A stretch of DNA of 16,845 nucleotides from Actinomycetes bacterium (GTDB taxonomy: Bacteria > Actinomycetota > Acidimicrobiia > Acidimicrobiales > RAAP-2). The notes below the pieces were generated by a model. The model searched no databases, was not told the origin of the DNA, and was given only the letters and a program-made list of their open reading frames with translations. Location: NCBI GenBank assembly GCA_021784205.1, contig JAJXTB010000048.1, positions 1 through 16,845 of the forward strand, given 5' to 3'. Positions 7,499 to 13,475 of this stretch are shown here, piece after piece (the first letter of the stretch is position 1; each line of letters begins with the position of its first letter). The position numbers and the translations under genes were made by a program.

Positions 7499-7960
7499 AT
7501 GCGGGCGTTCCAGGACTACTACCCCGAGCACCTGTCGCACTGCTACGGGTGCGGACGCCTGAACGAACACGGCTATCAGCTCAAGACGGTGTGGGACGGC
7601 GACGAGAGTGTCACCCGATTCACGCCGGCGCCCTTTCATACGGCGATCCCCGGCTTCGTCTACGGCGGGTTGCTCGCGTCCCTGATCGACTGTCACAGCA
7701 CCGGAACGGCCGCCGCGGCCATGTACCGCGCCGAGGGCCGCGAGATGGACACCCTGCCGGCGTTTCGCTTCGTGACGGGATCGCTCAGCGTGCGCTACAA
7801 CGCGGCGACCCCGCTCGGGCCGGCGCTCGAGATCCGGGGTCGCGTGACCGAGATCAAGGGCCGCAAGGTGACCATCGCGTCCACGCTCTTCTCGGGACTC
7901 CAGGCGACGGTGACCGGCGAAGTGGTGGCGCTGCAGATGCCCGAGGACTTCGGCAGCTGA
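7499..7960 (+). CDS. PaaI-family hotdog thioesterase
   Basis: 153 residues. Hotdog fold acyl-CoA thioesterase: an N-terminal CYGCG (15-19) typical of one PaaI subgroup, the core motif PGFVYGGLLASLID (51-64) with Asp64 at the usual catalytic place, and FVTGSLSVRYNAATPLG (91-107) in the second half. Such enzymes cleave acyl-CoA or aryl-CoA thioesters in the cytoplasm. ATG 7499 is chosen over GTG 7496 because GGAGG (7490-7494) is 4 nt from the ATG and only 1 nt from the GTG. The 58-bp gap after the kinase shows no clear -10, so read-through from the hydrolase promoter is plausible. Convergent with the TrmO-like gene, 33 nt between the ends. Confidence 0.85.
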   Translation: MRAFQDYYPEHLSHCYGCGRLNEHGYQLKTVWDGDESVTRFTPAPFHTAIPGFVYGGLLASLIDCHSTGTAAAAMYRAEGREMDTLPAFRFVTGSLSVRYNAATPLGPALEIRGRVTEIKGRKVTIASTLFSGLQATVTGEVVALQMPEDFGS

Positions 7961-7993
7961 CGTTCAGTCCCGCGGCGCTTGGCCCCGCGGCCC

Positions 7994-8452
7994 CTAGCGG
8001 TAGTTCTCGCCGAGCTCGTCGCTCCACGTGGGCGTCGAGAGCTCGCCGCGCGGGACGCTCCACTGGAACACCGGCTTGATGTCGAGCACCGGCGTGCCGT
8101 CGATGCCGTCGAGGCCGCGCACGGTGAAGGAGCGTTCGCCGAGGCTGTCGATGGGCAGCGTCGTCAGGAGCAGCCGGTTCGGGCGGTCCTTGTTGCGCTG
8201 GGCGAAGACGCCGACGTCGGGCCAGTTCGGGTTGCTCCGAGGACGGCGGTGCCACGGGGCCGGCGGCACGTCCTCGGCCCAGTCCGCGAAGAAGATCAGC
8301 TCGACGTGCGAGAAGTCCTCGAGGCCGCGCAGCGCCTCGCTGGGAACGTCCGCGGCCAACTCGACCGTGCTCAGTACGTCGTCCCAGTTGTCGTCGAGCG
8401 CTTCGCTGCGGTCGTTGCGGATGTAGGCGATGGCGCGCACGGAGTAGTCCAT
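7994..8452 (-). CDS. TrmO/TsaA-family tRNA methyltransferase (short form)
   Basis: 152 residues. The TrmO (YaeB) barrel domain is clear: LRGLEDFSHVELIFF (41-55), GVFAQRNKDRPN (81-92), and GLDGIDGTPVLDIKP (113-127). In E. coli this SAM-dependent enzyme N6-methylates t6A at position 37 of threonine tRNAs. The protein ends soon after the barrel and lacks the C-terminal domain of the ~235-residue enterobacterial enzyme; short forms are common in archaea and many bacteria, so the exact substrate is uncertain. ATG 8452 has TAGATT 6 nt before it and no ribosome site, indicating a leaderless mRNA. Divergent from the thymidine kinase gene. Confidence 0.82.
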   Translation of the reverse strand: MDYSVRAIAYIRNDRSEALDDNWDDVLSTVELAADVPSEALRGLEDFSHVELIFFADWAEDVPPAPWHRRPRSNPNWPDVGVFAQRNKDRPNRLLLTTLPIDSLGERSFTVRGLDGIDGTPVLDIKPVFQWSVPRGELSTPTWSDELGENYR

Positions 8453-8458
8453 CGCCCC

Positions 8459-8464
8459 AATCTA
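8459..8464 (-). promoter_or_regulatory. Putative -10 box giving a leaderless mRNA (trmO-like gene)
   Basis: Minus strand TAGATT, then GGGGCG, then ATG 8452. The 6-nt gap places transcription start on the start codon. No -35 match found. Confidence 0.55.
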
Positions 8465-8497
8465 GCGAGCACCCCAAGCCAGTGACGGCCCGCGTTG

Positions 8498-8503
8498 TAG
8501 GGT
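8498..8503 (+). promoter_or_regulatory. Putative -10 box for tdk
   Basis: TAGGGT preceded by GCGTTG, predicting a start near 8510 and a ~15-nt leader with GGGGAG close to the ATG. It lies 33 bp from the oppositely directed -10 of the trmO-like gene. Confidence 0.42.
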
Positions 8504-8524
8504 GATTGCCCGGAATGGGGAGCG

Positions 8525-9118
8525 ATGGCTGAACTGACTTTCACCTACGGCACGATGGCGGCCGGCAAGTCCACCCTGGCCCTGCAGCTCTGCTGGCAGT
8601 TGCGCCAGGGCCGCAGCGACGTCGCCCTGTGGACCTTCGGGGACCGCAGCGCGACCGGGATGGTGACCAGTCGGATCGGCATCGAGGCCGAGGCCGAGGC
8701 CGTGGCCCCCGGCGCCGATCTCAGCGAGTCCGTGCAGCGATTGTTCGAGCGAGGCGTGCGGATACTCGTCATCGACGAGGTGCAGTTCGCCAGCCCCGAG
8801 CAGGTGGACGTCCTGGCGCGCCTGGTGGACGACCACGACGTCGACGTGCACGCCTTCGGGCTCTCCTCGGACTTCCTCTTGAACATCTTCCCGGGCTCGG
8901 CGCGACTCTTCGCGATCGCCGACTGGGCCCACGAGCTGCCGCTCACGTCGTCGTGCTGGTGCGGGCGCCGCGGGCGCTGCAACGCGCGCGTGGTGAACGG
9001 CGTGGTCGCGCGCGCGGGCGACCAGTTCTTCTACGGCGACGTCGCCGCGGGCGAGGTCCACTACCAGGTGCTGTGCCGGACCCACTACCGCCTGGGTCAG
9101 CTGGCGCCCGCGAACTAG
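8525..9118 (+). CDS. tdk: Thymidine kinase (type II, TK1-like)
   Basis: 197 residues, normal for bacterial thymidine kinase, which phosphorylates thymidine with ATP in pyrimidine salvage. P-loop GTMAAGKS (9-16), Walker B/catalytic VIDEVQF (82-88, Asp84 and the base Glu85), GLSSDF (112-117; GLRTDF in most homologues), IADWAHELPL (131-140) and the C-terminal lasso ending LCRTHY. The zinc site is Cys144, Cys146, Cys184 and His187; the first pair is CxCG rather than CxxCG, a form I associate with actinobacterial enzymes. ATG 8525 follows GGGGAG with unusually short spacing (2 nt). Its stop overlaps the stop of convergent pfkA within the shared bases CTAG (9115-9118). Confidence 0.9.
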   Translation: MAELTFTYGTMAAGKSTLALQLCWQLRQGRSDVALWTFGDRSATGMVTSRIGIEAEAEAVAPGADLSESVQRLFERGVRILVIDEVQFASPEQVDVLARLVDDHDVDVHAFGLSSDFLLNIFPGSARLFAIADWAHELPLTSSCWCGRRGRCNARVVNGVVARAGDQFFYGDVAAGEVHYQVLCRTHYRLGQLAPAN

Positions 9119-10146
9119 AAGAAGGCGGCGCAGAGGTCGTAGAGCTCGCGCGGCACGCGCCGCTGACCCTCGGCGACGACGCTGAGCGGCTGGAGCTCGA
9201 TGCGCCCACCGCGCACCAGGGGAATCGTGCCGAACTGGCCCGCGATCGCGGCCTCGTAGGCCGCCGCGCCGACGCGCGTGGCCCAGATGCGGTCGTAGGC
9301 CGTCGGACTGCCGCCGCGCTGGAGGTGACCGAGGACCGTGGTGCGGACCTCGAAGCCGCCGTGCTCGTCGATGCGCGTCGCCACGAACTGGCCGACTCCG
9401 CGCGTCGCGAGGCGCACGCCGCGCACGCCCTCGGTGGAGAGCTCGCCGAGCTCGGTGCCGCCGAGCGTGCGCAGGTTGACCCCTTCGGCGACGACGACGA
9501 TGGAGAAGGCGTTGCCCGCGCTGCGCCGCTTGACCAGGTGGGCCACGATGTCGTCCATCGTCATGGGGAATTCCGGTATGACGATGAGGTCGGCGCCGCC
9601 AGCGAGGCCGCCGAGCGCCGCCACCCAACCGGTGGCGCGACCCATGGTCTCGACGACCATCACGCGGTGGTGTGAGGCCGCGGTCGTGTAGAGCCGGTCG
9701 AGCGACTCGGCCACCAGGCTGATCGCGGTGTCAAAGCCGATGCAGTAGTCGGTGCCGAGCAGGTCGTTGTCGAGCGTCTTGGGCACGCCCACGACCGGCG
9801 CGCCGCGCTCGGCGAGCCAGTTCGAGATCCGCTGGGTGCCGTCGCCGCCGATGGCGACCAGCGCGTCGAGGTGCTCGCCGATCGCTTCGAGCACGGTGTC
9901 GCGGCCCCCGGCGGGATTGTCAAGGTCGTAGCGCGCGGTGCCGAGGATCGTCCCCCCGAGGCCCACGATGCCGCGGAAGTCGTCGGTCGTGAGCCGGCGT
10001 CCGGCGTAGGGGGTGGCGAGGCCGGACCAGCCGTTGGCGATGCCGATCACCTCGTGGCCGTCGCGCAGCGCCATCAGTCCGACGGCGCGAATCGCCGCAT
10101 TCAGTCCCGGCGCGTCGCCACCGGCGGTCAGGACTCCAATGCGCAT
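9115..10146 (-). CDS. pfkA: 6-phosphofructokinase, group III (mixed ATP/PPi signature)
   Basis: 343 residues, the length of actinobacterial group III enzymes. Phosphorylates fructose 6-phosphate in glycolysis. Motifs: LTAGGDAPGLNAAIR (6-20), LGGTILGT (63-70), AIGGDGT (98-104), PKTLDNDL (122-129, catalytic Asp126), IGFDTA (136-141), ETMGRATGW (166-174), PEFP (191-194), GHLQRGGSPTAYDR (273-286). At the position equivalent to E. coli residue 104 there is Gly103 (ATP type) and at residue 124 there is Lys123 (typical of PPi enzymes), the mixed pattern described for Streptomyces-type ATP-PFK; ATP is therefore the likelier donor. ATG 10146 is preceded by GAGGGG, only 2 nt away. Tail-to-tail overlap with tdk. 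Confidence 0.92.
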   Translation of the reverse strand: MRIGVLTAGGDAPGLNAAIRAVGLMALRDGHEVIGIANGWSGLATPYAGRRLTTDDFRGIVGLGGTILGTARYDLDNPAGGRDTVLEAIGEHLDALVAIGGDGTQRISNWLAERGAPVVGVPKTLDNDLLGTDYCIGFDTAISLVAESLDRLYTTAASHHRVMVVETMGRATGWVAALGGLAGGADLIVIPEFPMTMDDIVAHLVKRRSAGNAFSIVVVAEGVNLRTLGGTELGELSTEGVRGVRLATRGVGQFVATRIDEHGGFEVRTTVLGHLQRGGSPTAYDRIWATRVGAAAYEAAIAGQFGTIPLVRGGRIELQPLSVVAEGQRRVPRELYDLCAAFF

Positions 10147-10174
10147 GTCCCCTCAATCGCTCGTCTCGCCCGTA

Positions 10175-10180
10175 ACTTTA
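10175..10180 (-). promoter_or_regulatory. Putative -10 box for pfkA
   Basis: TAAAGT on the minus strand, 28 nt before ATG 10146, predicting a ~22-nt leader that carries GAGGGG. The 159-bp region 10147-10305 is shared with the divergent pstB promoter. Confidence 0.42.
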
Positions 10181-10244
10181 GGCGACTACACGACCCGGCT
10201 TCCCGTGTCGCGGCTACCCAGAAATGTCCCGGGCATTACGTCTC

Positions 10245-10277
10245 GTTCACCTGGCGTTCACTTGTGGTGTTTACGCT
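10245..10277 (+). promoter_or_regulatory. PHO-box-like direct repeat and -10 box of pstB
   Basis: Two adjacent 11-nt units, GTTCACCTGGC (10245-10255) and GTTCACTTGTG (10256-10266), match the GTTCAC-type repeat units to which PhoP binds in Streptomyces. Five nt later is TACGCT (10272-10277), a -10 box. The repeats occupy the -35 position, the usual arrangement for activation by a PhoP/PhoB/RegX3-type regulator in phosphate starvation. Predicted start is near 10284, leaving a ~22-nt leader with GAAGGG and GAGGG. Confidence 0.68.
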
Positions 10278-10305
10278 CGGGACAAAGCGCGAAGGGTGAG
10301 GGTTC

Positions 10306-11142
10306 ATGGAAGAAGTTGTCAGGCCTGACGTTGATCCGAAGCGGATCGCGTCGGTACTCACAGAACTGGATCCCGACGCCAACCGGCCGGCCAACGTCAT
10401 CGAGACGAGCGGGCTGAACCTGCACTTCGGCACCAAGTCGATCCTCGCCGGGGTCAACATGGCCTTCGCCCGCGGCACGATCACCGCGCTCATCGGTCCG
10501 ACCGGCTCGGGCAAGTCGACGTTCCTGCGCACGCTCAATCGGATGAACGACCGGGTGTCGGGATTCCGCCACGAGGGCGACGTCCTGCTCGACGGCCAGA
10601 GCATCTGGGCGCCGTCCCAGGACCTGCTCGCGATTCGCCGCCGCGTGGGCATGCTCTTCCAGCGTCCGAACCCGTTCCCGATGTCGATCAAGGACAACGT
10701 GGTCGCCGGCGTGAAGGCCCACGGCATCGCCAAGGGCAAGCAGCTCGACGTGGTCGCCGAGATTCGCCTGCGCGAGGTCGGCCTGTGGGACGCGGTCAAG
10801 GACCGGCTCAACGAGTCGCCCTACCGGCTCTCGGGTGGGCAGCAGCAGTTGCTCTGCCTCGCGCGCGCCCTCGCCGTCGGTCCCGAGGTCCTCTTGCTCG
10901 ACGAGCCGACGTCGGCCCTCGACCCGCTCTCGACCGAGTCGGTCGAGCAGCTGATGCGCACGCTCACCCCGGCGCTGACGCTCATTGTCGTCACGCACAA
11001 CCTCGGCCAGGCGCGCCGGGTGTCGGACAACACGATGTTCTTCTACGAGGGCCGTCTCGTCGAGCACGGTCCCACGAGCCAGGTCTTTGACAACGCGCGC
11101 GAGAGTGACACCGCGCGCTACGTGAACGGCTTGATGGGTTAA
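10306..11142 (+). CDS. pstB: Phosphate ABC transporter ATP-binding protein
   Basis: 278 residues: ATPase subunit that powers PstCA. Walker A GPTGSGKST (64-72), Q-loop MLFQRPNPFPMS (116-127; the RPNPFP string is characteristic of PstB), ABC signature LSGGQQQ (175-181), Walker B LLLDEPTSALDP (196-207), H-loop VVTHN with His231. A ~30-residue N-terminal extension precedes the ABC domain (ETSGLNLHFG, 33-42). ATG 10306 has GAAGGG 9 nt and GAGGG 3 nt upstream. It is the first gene of the cluster, with its own PHO-box-like promoter and a 108-bp gap before pstS; in most bacteria pstB is the last pst gene. Confidence 0.94.
   Translation: MEEVVRPDVDPKRIASVLTELDPDANRPANVIETSGLNLHFGTKSILAGVNMAFARGTITALIGPTGSGKSTFLRTLNRMNDRVSGFRHEGDVLLDGQSIWAPSQDLLAIRRRVGMLFQRPNPFPMSIKDNVVAGVKAHGIAKGKQLDVVAEIRLREVGLWDAVKDRLNESPYRLSGGQQQLLCLARALAVGPEVLLLDEPTSALDPLSTESVEQLMRTLTPALTLIVVTHNLGQARRVSDNTMFFYEGRLVEHGPTSQVFDNARESDTARYVNGLMG
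10318..10347. repeat. Two tandem inverted repeats in the first codons of pstB
   Basis: A perfect 12-bp palindrome GTCAGGCCTGAC (10318-10329) is followed by GATCCG-AAG-CGGATC (10333-10347), a 6-bp stem with a 3-nt loop. Each is short enough to arise by chance. They are recorded because pstC also has two inverted repeats in its first codons, one of which contains the same GATCCG/CGGATC arms at nearly the same distance from the start (27 versus 29 nt). Confidence 0.4.
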
Positions 11143-11177
11143 TTCGAGCGTTCGGAAATAACGCAGAAATCAGTTTT

Positions 11178-11222
11178 GTCTCACTGTCGAGACACGCGCA
11201 GTTCACTTGGCATCCGTACCGT
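11178..11222 (+). promoter_or_regulatory. PHO-box-like element and -10 box of pstS
   Basis: GTTCACTTGGC (11201-11211) is followed after 5 nt by TACCGT (11217-11222), the same spacing as at pstB. Two weaker 11-nt units precede it, with CAC recurring at 11182, 11193 and 11204, exactly 11 nt apart. A perfect GTCTC-N6-GAGAC inverted repeat (11178-11193) overlaps the upstream units. Predicted start is near 11229, with a short leader holding AGGAGG (11239-11244). Confidence 0.62.
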
Positions 11223-11250
11223 GACTGCATCACCTACTAGGAGGAATGTT

Positions 11251-12384
11251 GTGAAGTTGACTATTCGTTCGAGCGCGCGGCTGGCGTCGACGCTCGCGGT
11301 AGCGGGATCGATCTCGCTCGCCGGTGTGGCGAGCGTTGCCTCGGCCGCAACCAAGCACAAGCCCAAGCCCAAGCCCGCCCCGACGTTCGTCGTGGAGAAG
11401 CCGGGTGCCGCCAACCTGTCCGAGACCGGCAGCACGCTGCTCTACCCGCTGTGGAACCTGTGGGCTCCCGACTACCAGGCGGCCTTCCCCAAGGTGACCG
11501 TCAGCACCGCCGGCACCGGCTCGGGTACGGGCATCGCCGACGCGGCGAGCGGCACGGTCAACGTCGGCTCGTCTGACGCCTACCTGTCGCCGACGACCCT
11601 GGCGAGCTCGCCGAACCTGTTGAACATCCCCCTGGCGATCTCCTACCAGGTCATCATGTACAACATCCCCGGCGTCACCGCGCACCTCAAGCTGAACGGC
11701 ACCGTGCTGGCCCAGATCTACACCGGCAAGATCACGAGCTGGAACGACCCGGCGATCACGTCGCTGAACCCCGGCGTCAAGCTCCCGGCGACACCCATCG
11801 TGGCGCTGCACCGCTCTGACGGCAGTGGCGACACGTTCCTCTTCTCCCAGTACCTGGCCCGCCAGGACGGGGCGGACTGGGGCTCGACCAACTACGGCAC
11901 GACGGTGACCTGGCCCGCGATCAAGAACTCGCTCGCTGAGCAGGGCAACGGCGGCATGGTCTCGGGTTGCGCGGCGACCCCCGGTTGCGTCGCCTACATC
12001 GGCGTCAGCTTCCTCACCCAGGGTCTGGGCGACGGCCTCGGCTACGCCCAGCTGAAGAACGGCACGGGCCAGTACGTCATGCCCACCGCGAAGGCGGTCG
12101 CGATCGAGGCCAAAGGGTACACCAACATCACCCCGGGCAGCGGCACCATCTCGATGATCAACGGCCGCGTGAAGAACGGCTACCCGATCATCAACTACGA
12201 GTACGCCATCGTGAACAAGCAGCAGTCCAACGCGGCGACCGCCCAGGCCGTTCGCTCCCTGCTCGAGTGGGCCGTCAGCCCGAAGTTCGGCAACTCCAAC
12301 CAGTACCTGAGCCAGGTTCGCTTCCTGGCGCTGCCCACGCGCGTCGCGGTGCAGTCCTTCAAGCAGATCCACAAGATCAAGTAG
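11251..12384 (+). CDS. pstS: Phosphate ABC transporter substrate-binding protein
   Basis: 377 residues; binds inorganic phosphate outside the membrane and delivers it to PstCA. Signal peptide: basic start (KLTIRSSAR), hydrophobic core ~11-30, cleavage probably after Ala32 (ASA, then AT). There is no lipobox cysteine, unlike most Gram-positive PstS lipoproteins; instead a Lys-Pro-rich stretch KHKPKPKPAP (35-44) follows. Ligand motifs: ETGSTLLYPL (58-67), AGTGSGTGI (87-95), GSSDAYL (106-112), HRSDGSGDTFLF (187-198). Cys240 and Cys246 may form a disulphide. GTG 11251 is set by AGGAGG 6 nt upstream; the frame is open further upstream but without a ribosome site. It has its own PHO-box-like promoter, suiting the high PstS dose such systems need. 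Confidence 0.93.
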   Translation: MKLTIRSSARLASTLAVAGSISLAGVASVASAATKHKPKPKPAPTFVVEKPGAANLSETGSTLLYPLWNLWAPDYQAAFPKVTVSTAGTGSGTGIADAASGTVNVGSSDAYLSPTTLASSPNLLNIPLAISYQVIMYNIPGVTAHLKLNGTVLAQIYTGKITSWNDPAITSLNPGVKLPATPIVALHRSDGSGDTFLFSQYLARQDGADWGSTNYGTTVTWPAIKNSLAEQGNGGMVSGCAATPGCVAYIGVSFLTQGLGDGLGYAQLKNGTGQYVMPTAKAVAIEAKGYTNITPGSGTISMINGRVKNGYPIINYEYAIVNKQQSNAATAQAVRSLLEWAVSPKFGNSNQYLSQVRFLALPTRVAVQSFKQIHKIK

Positions 12385-12408
12385 TTCCACGGGGTTGAGA
12401 GGAGAACA

Positions 12409-13473
12409 TTGACGATCAACCCCGCGACCGTTGACCCGATCCGCCGAGACACTTCGTCTCGGCGGATCGGGCACTTCGTGCGTCGACACGAAGAAGGCGT
12501 CTGGCGCGTCGGTGGACGCACGGCGTCCCTGCTGCCCGTCGCCGCACTGCTGTTCGTCGTCATCGTGCTCGCCGTGAAGGCGTGGCCGGCGATCAAGGTG
12601 AACGGCTTCGGCTTTCTCACGAGCACCGCGTGGCTCCCGGGCAACACCTACGGCGGCGTCGAGCACGTGCACGGCGTGATGATCCCCGCCGGTGCCCGTT
12701 ACGGCGCGTGGCCGCTCATTGCGGGCACGCTGCAGACCTCGGCCATCGCCCTCATCATCGCCCTGCCGATCTCGATCGGCACCGCCTTCGCGCTCACCGA
12801 GCGCCTGCCCAAGTGGATCGCCCAGCCCGTCGGGTTCTTCGTGGAGATTCTCGCCGGCATCCCGAGCGTGCTCATCGGCCTGTGGGGCGTGCTCGTGCTC
12901 GGTCCGTTCCTCGCCCACGACGTCTACCCGATCGTGGCCAACCACGTGCCCAACGTGCCGGTACTGCGCTACTTCGCGGGATCCGTCGGCTACGGCGAGG
13001 GCCTGCTCACCTCGGGGCTCGTGCTCGGGCTCATGATCGTGCCGATCATCGCCTCGACGACCCGCGACCTCTTCTTGCAAGTCCCCCCGCTGCCCAAGGA
13101 GGGCGCCGAGGCGCTCGGCATGACCGACGCCGAGGTCGCGCGTCGCGTCACCTTCCCGTGGGTCCGCTCGGGCATCATCGGGGCCACCGTCCTCGGACTC
13201 GGTCGAGCCCTCGGCGAGACGATCGCCGTGGCGATGGTGTCGGGCTCGGTGCTCGGGGCGATCGCGCCCAACGTCTACGGAACCATGACGACGATCGCGG
13301 CCACGATCGTCAGCCAGCTGGACTCGGCGGCGACCGACGGCACCGGCTTTGCCATCGCCACGCTCGCCGAGGCGGGTCTGCTGCTCGCGATCATCTCGAT
13401 CGCGGTGAACCTGCTCGCGCGCTTCATCGTGCGCCGGTCGTCGCGGATGTCCGCGCCGGTGGGGCGGGCCTAG
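12409..13473 (+). CDS. pstC: Phosphate ABC transporter permease
   Basis: 354 residues; one of the two channel subunits. A polar cytoplasmic N-terminus (1-~38) precedes about six hydrophobic segments (~40-60, 104-130, 139-166, 196-215, 255-283, 319-340). The coupling (EAA) loop is [25 protein letters not shown] (226-250), in form EGAxALGM. TTG 12409 is the start: GAGAGGA ends 5 nt before it, no ATG/GTG is near, and the family alignment begins soon after. Codons 9-29 contain two strong stem-loops (12435-12493), inside the non-conserved N-terminus. It begins 24 nt after pstS and ends 2 nt before pstA. Shared transcription with pstS is likely. Confidence 0.92.
   Translation: MTINPATVDPIRRDTSSRRIGHFVRRHEEGVWRVGGRTASLLPVAALLFVVIVLAVKAWPAIKVNGFGFLTSTAWLPGNTYGGVEHVHGVMIPAGARYGAWPLIAGTLQTSAIALIIALPISIGTAFALTERLPKWIAQPVGFFVEILAGIPSVLIGLWGVLVLGPFLAHDVYPIVANHVPNVPVLRYFAGSVGYGEGLLTSGLVLGLMIVPIIASTTRDLFLQVPPLPKEGAEALGMTDAEVARRVTFPWVRSGIIGATVLGLGRALGETIAVAMVSGSVLGAIAPNVYGTMTTIAATIVSQLDSAATDGTGFAIATLAEAGLLLAIISIAVNLLARFIVRRSSRMSAPVGRA
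12435..12471. repeat. Perfect 16-bp inverted repeat (stem-loop) in the 5' coding part of pstC
   Basis: Left arm CCCGATCCGCCGAGAC (12435-12450), loop ACTTC (12451-12455), right arm GTCTCGGCGGATCGGG (12456-12471), with no mismatch. In RNA this is a very stable hairpin beginning 26 nt after the first base of the TTG start codon. It encodes a 12-13-residue Arg/Ser-rich stretch of the PstC N-terminus. No T tract follows, so it is not a standard terminator. Such long perfect pairing is not expected by chance, and coding constraint does not explain it. Confidence 0.92.
12474..12493. repeat. Second stem-loop directly after the 16-bp hairpin in pstC
   Basis: CTTCGTG (12474-12480), 6-nt loop CGTCGA, CACGAAG (12487-12493): a 7-bp perfect stem two bases after the first hairpin. 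Alone it would be unremarkable; next to the first it makes a tandem structured block at the pstS/pstC boundary. The string CACTTCGT occurs both in the loop region of hairpin one and at the left arm of hairpin two. Confidence 0.6.
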
Positions 13474-13475
13474 CC

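Noticed and set aside
7961..7993. Two CCGCGG strings between the thioesterase and trmO-like genes, as a possible terminator.
   Set aside because: The hexamer is self-complementary and common in this composition, and no T tract follows on either strand.
11143..11177. Possible terminator after pstB (TTCGA...TCGGAA).
   Set aside because: Pairing is imperfect and short, with no proper T tract at its 3' side.
12409..12471. The pstC hairpin as an intrinsic transcription terminator.
   Set aside because: The stem is followed by GCACTTCGTG rather than a T-rich tract, and it lies inside coding sequence of a gene that must be transcribed through.
11230..13080. A 616-codon open frame on the minus strand across pstS and pstC; similar long antisense frames at 1043-2299 and 8462-9628.
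   Set aside because: They are shadows of GC-rich coding DNA: composition is dominated by Arg, Ala, Gly, Asp and His with no recognisable domain, and strong genes lie on the other strand.
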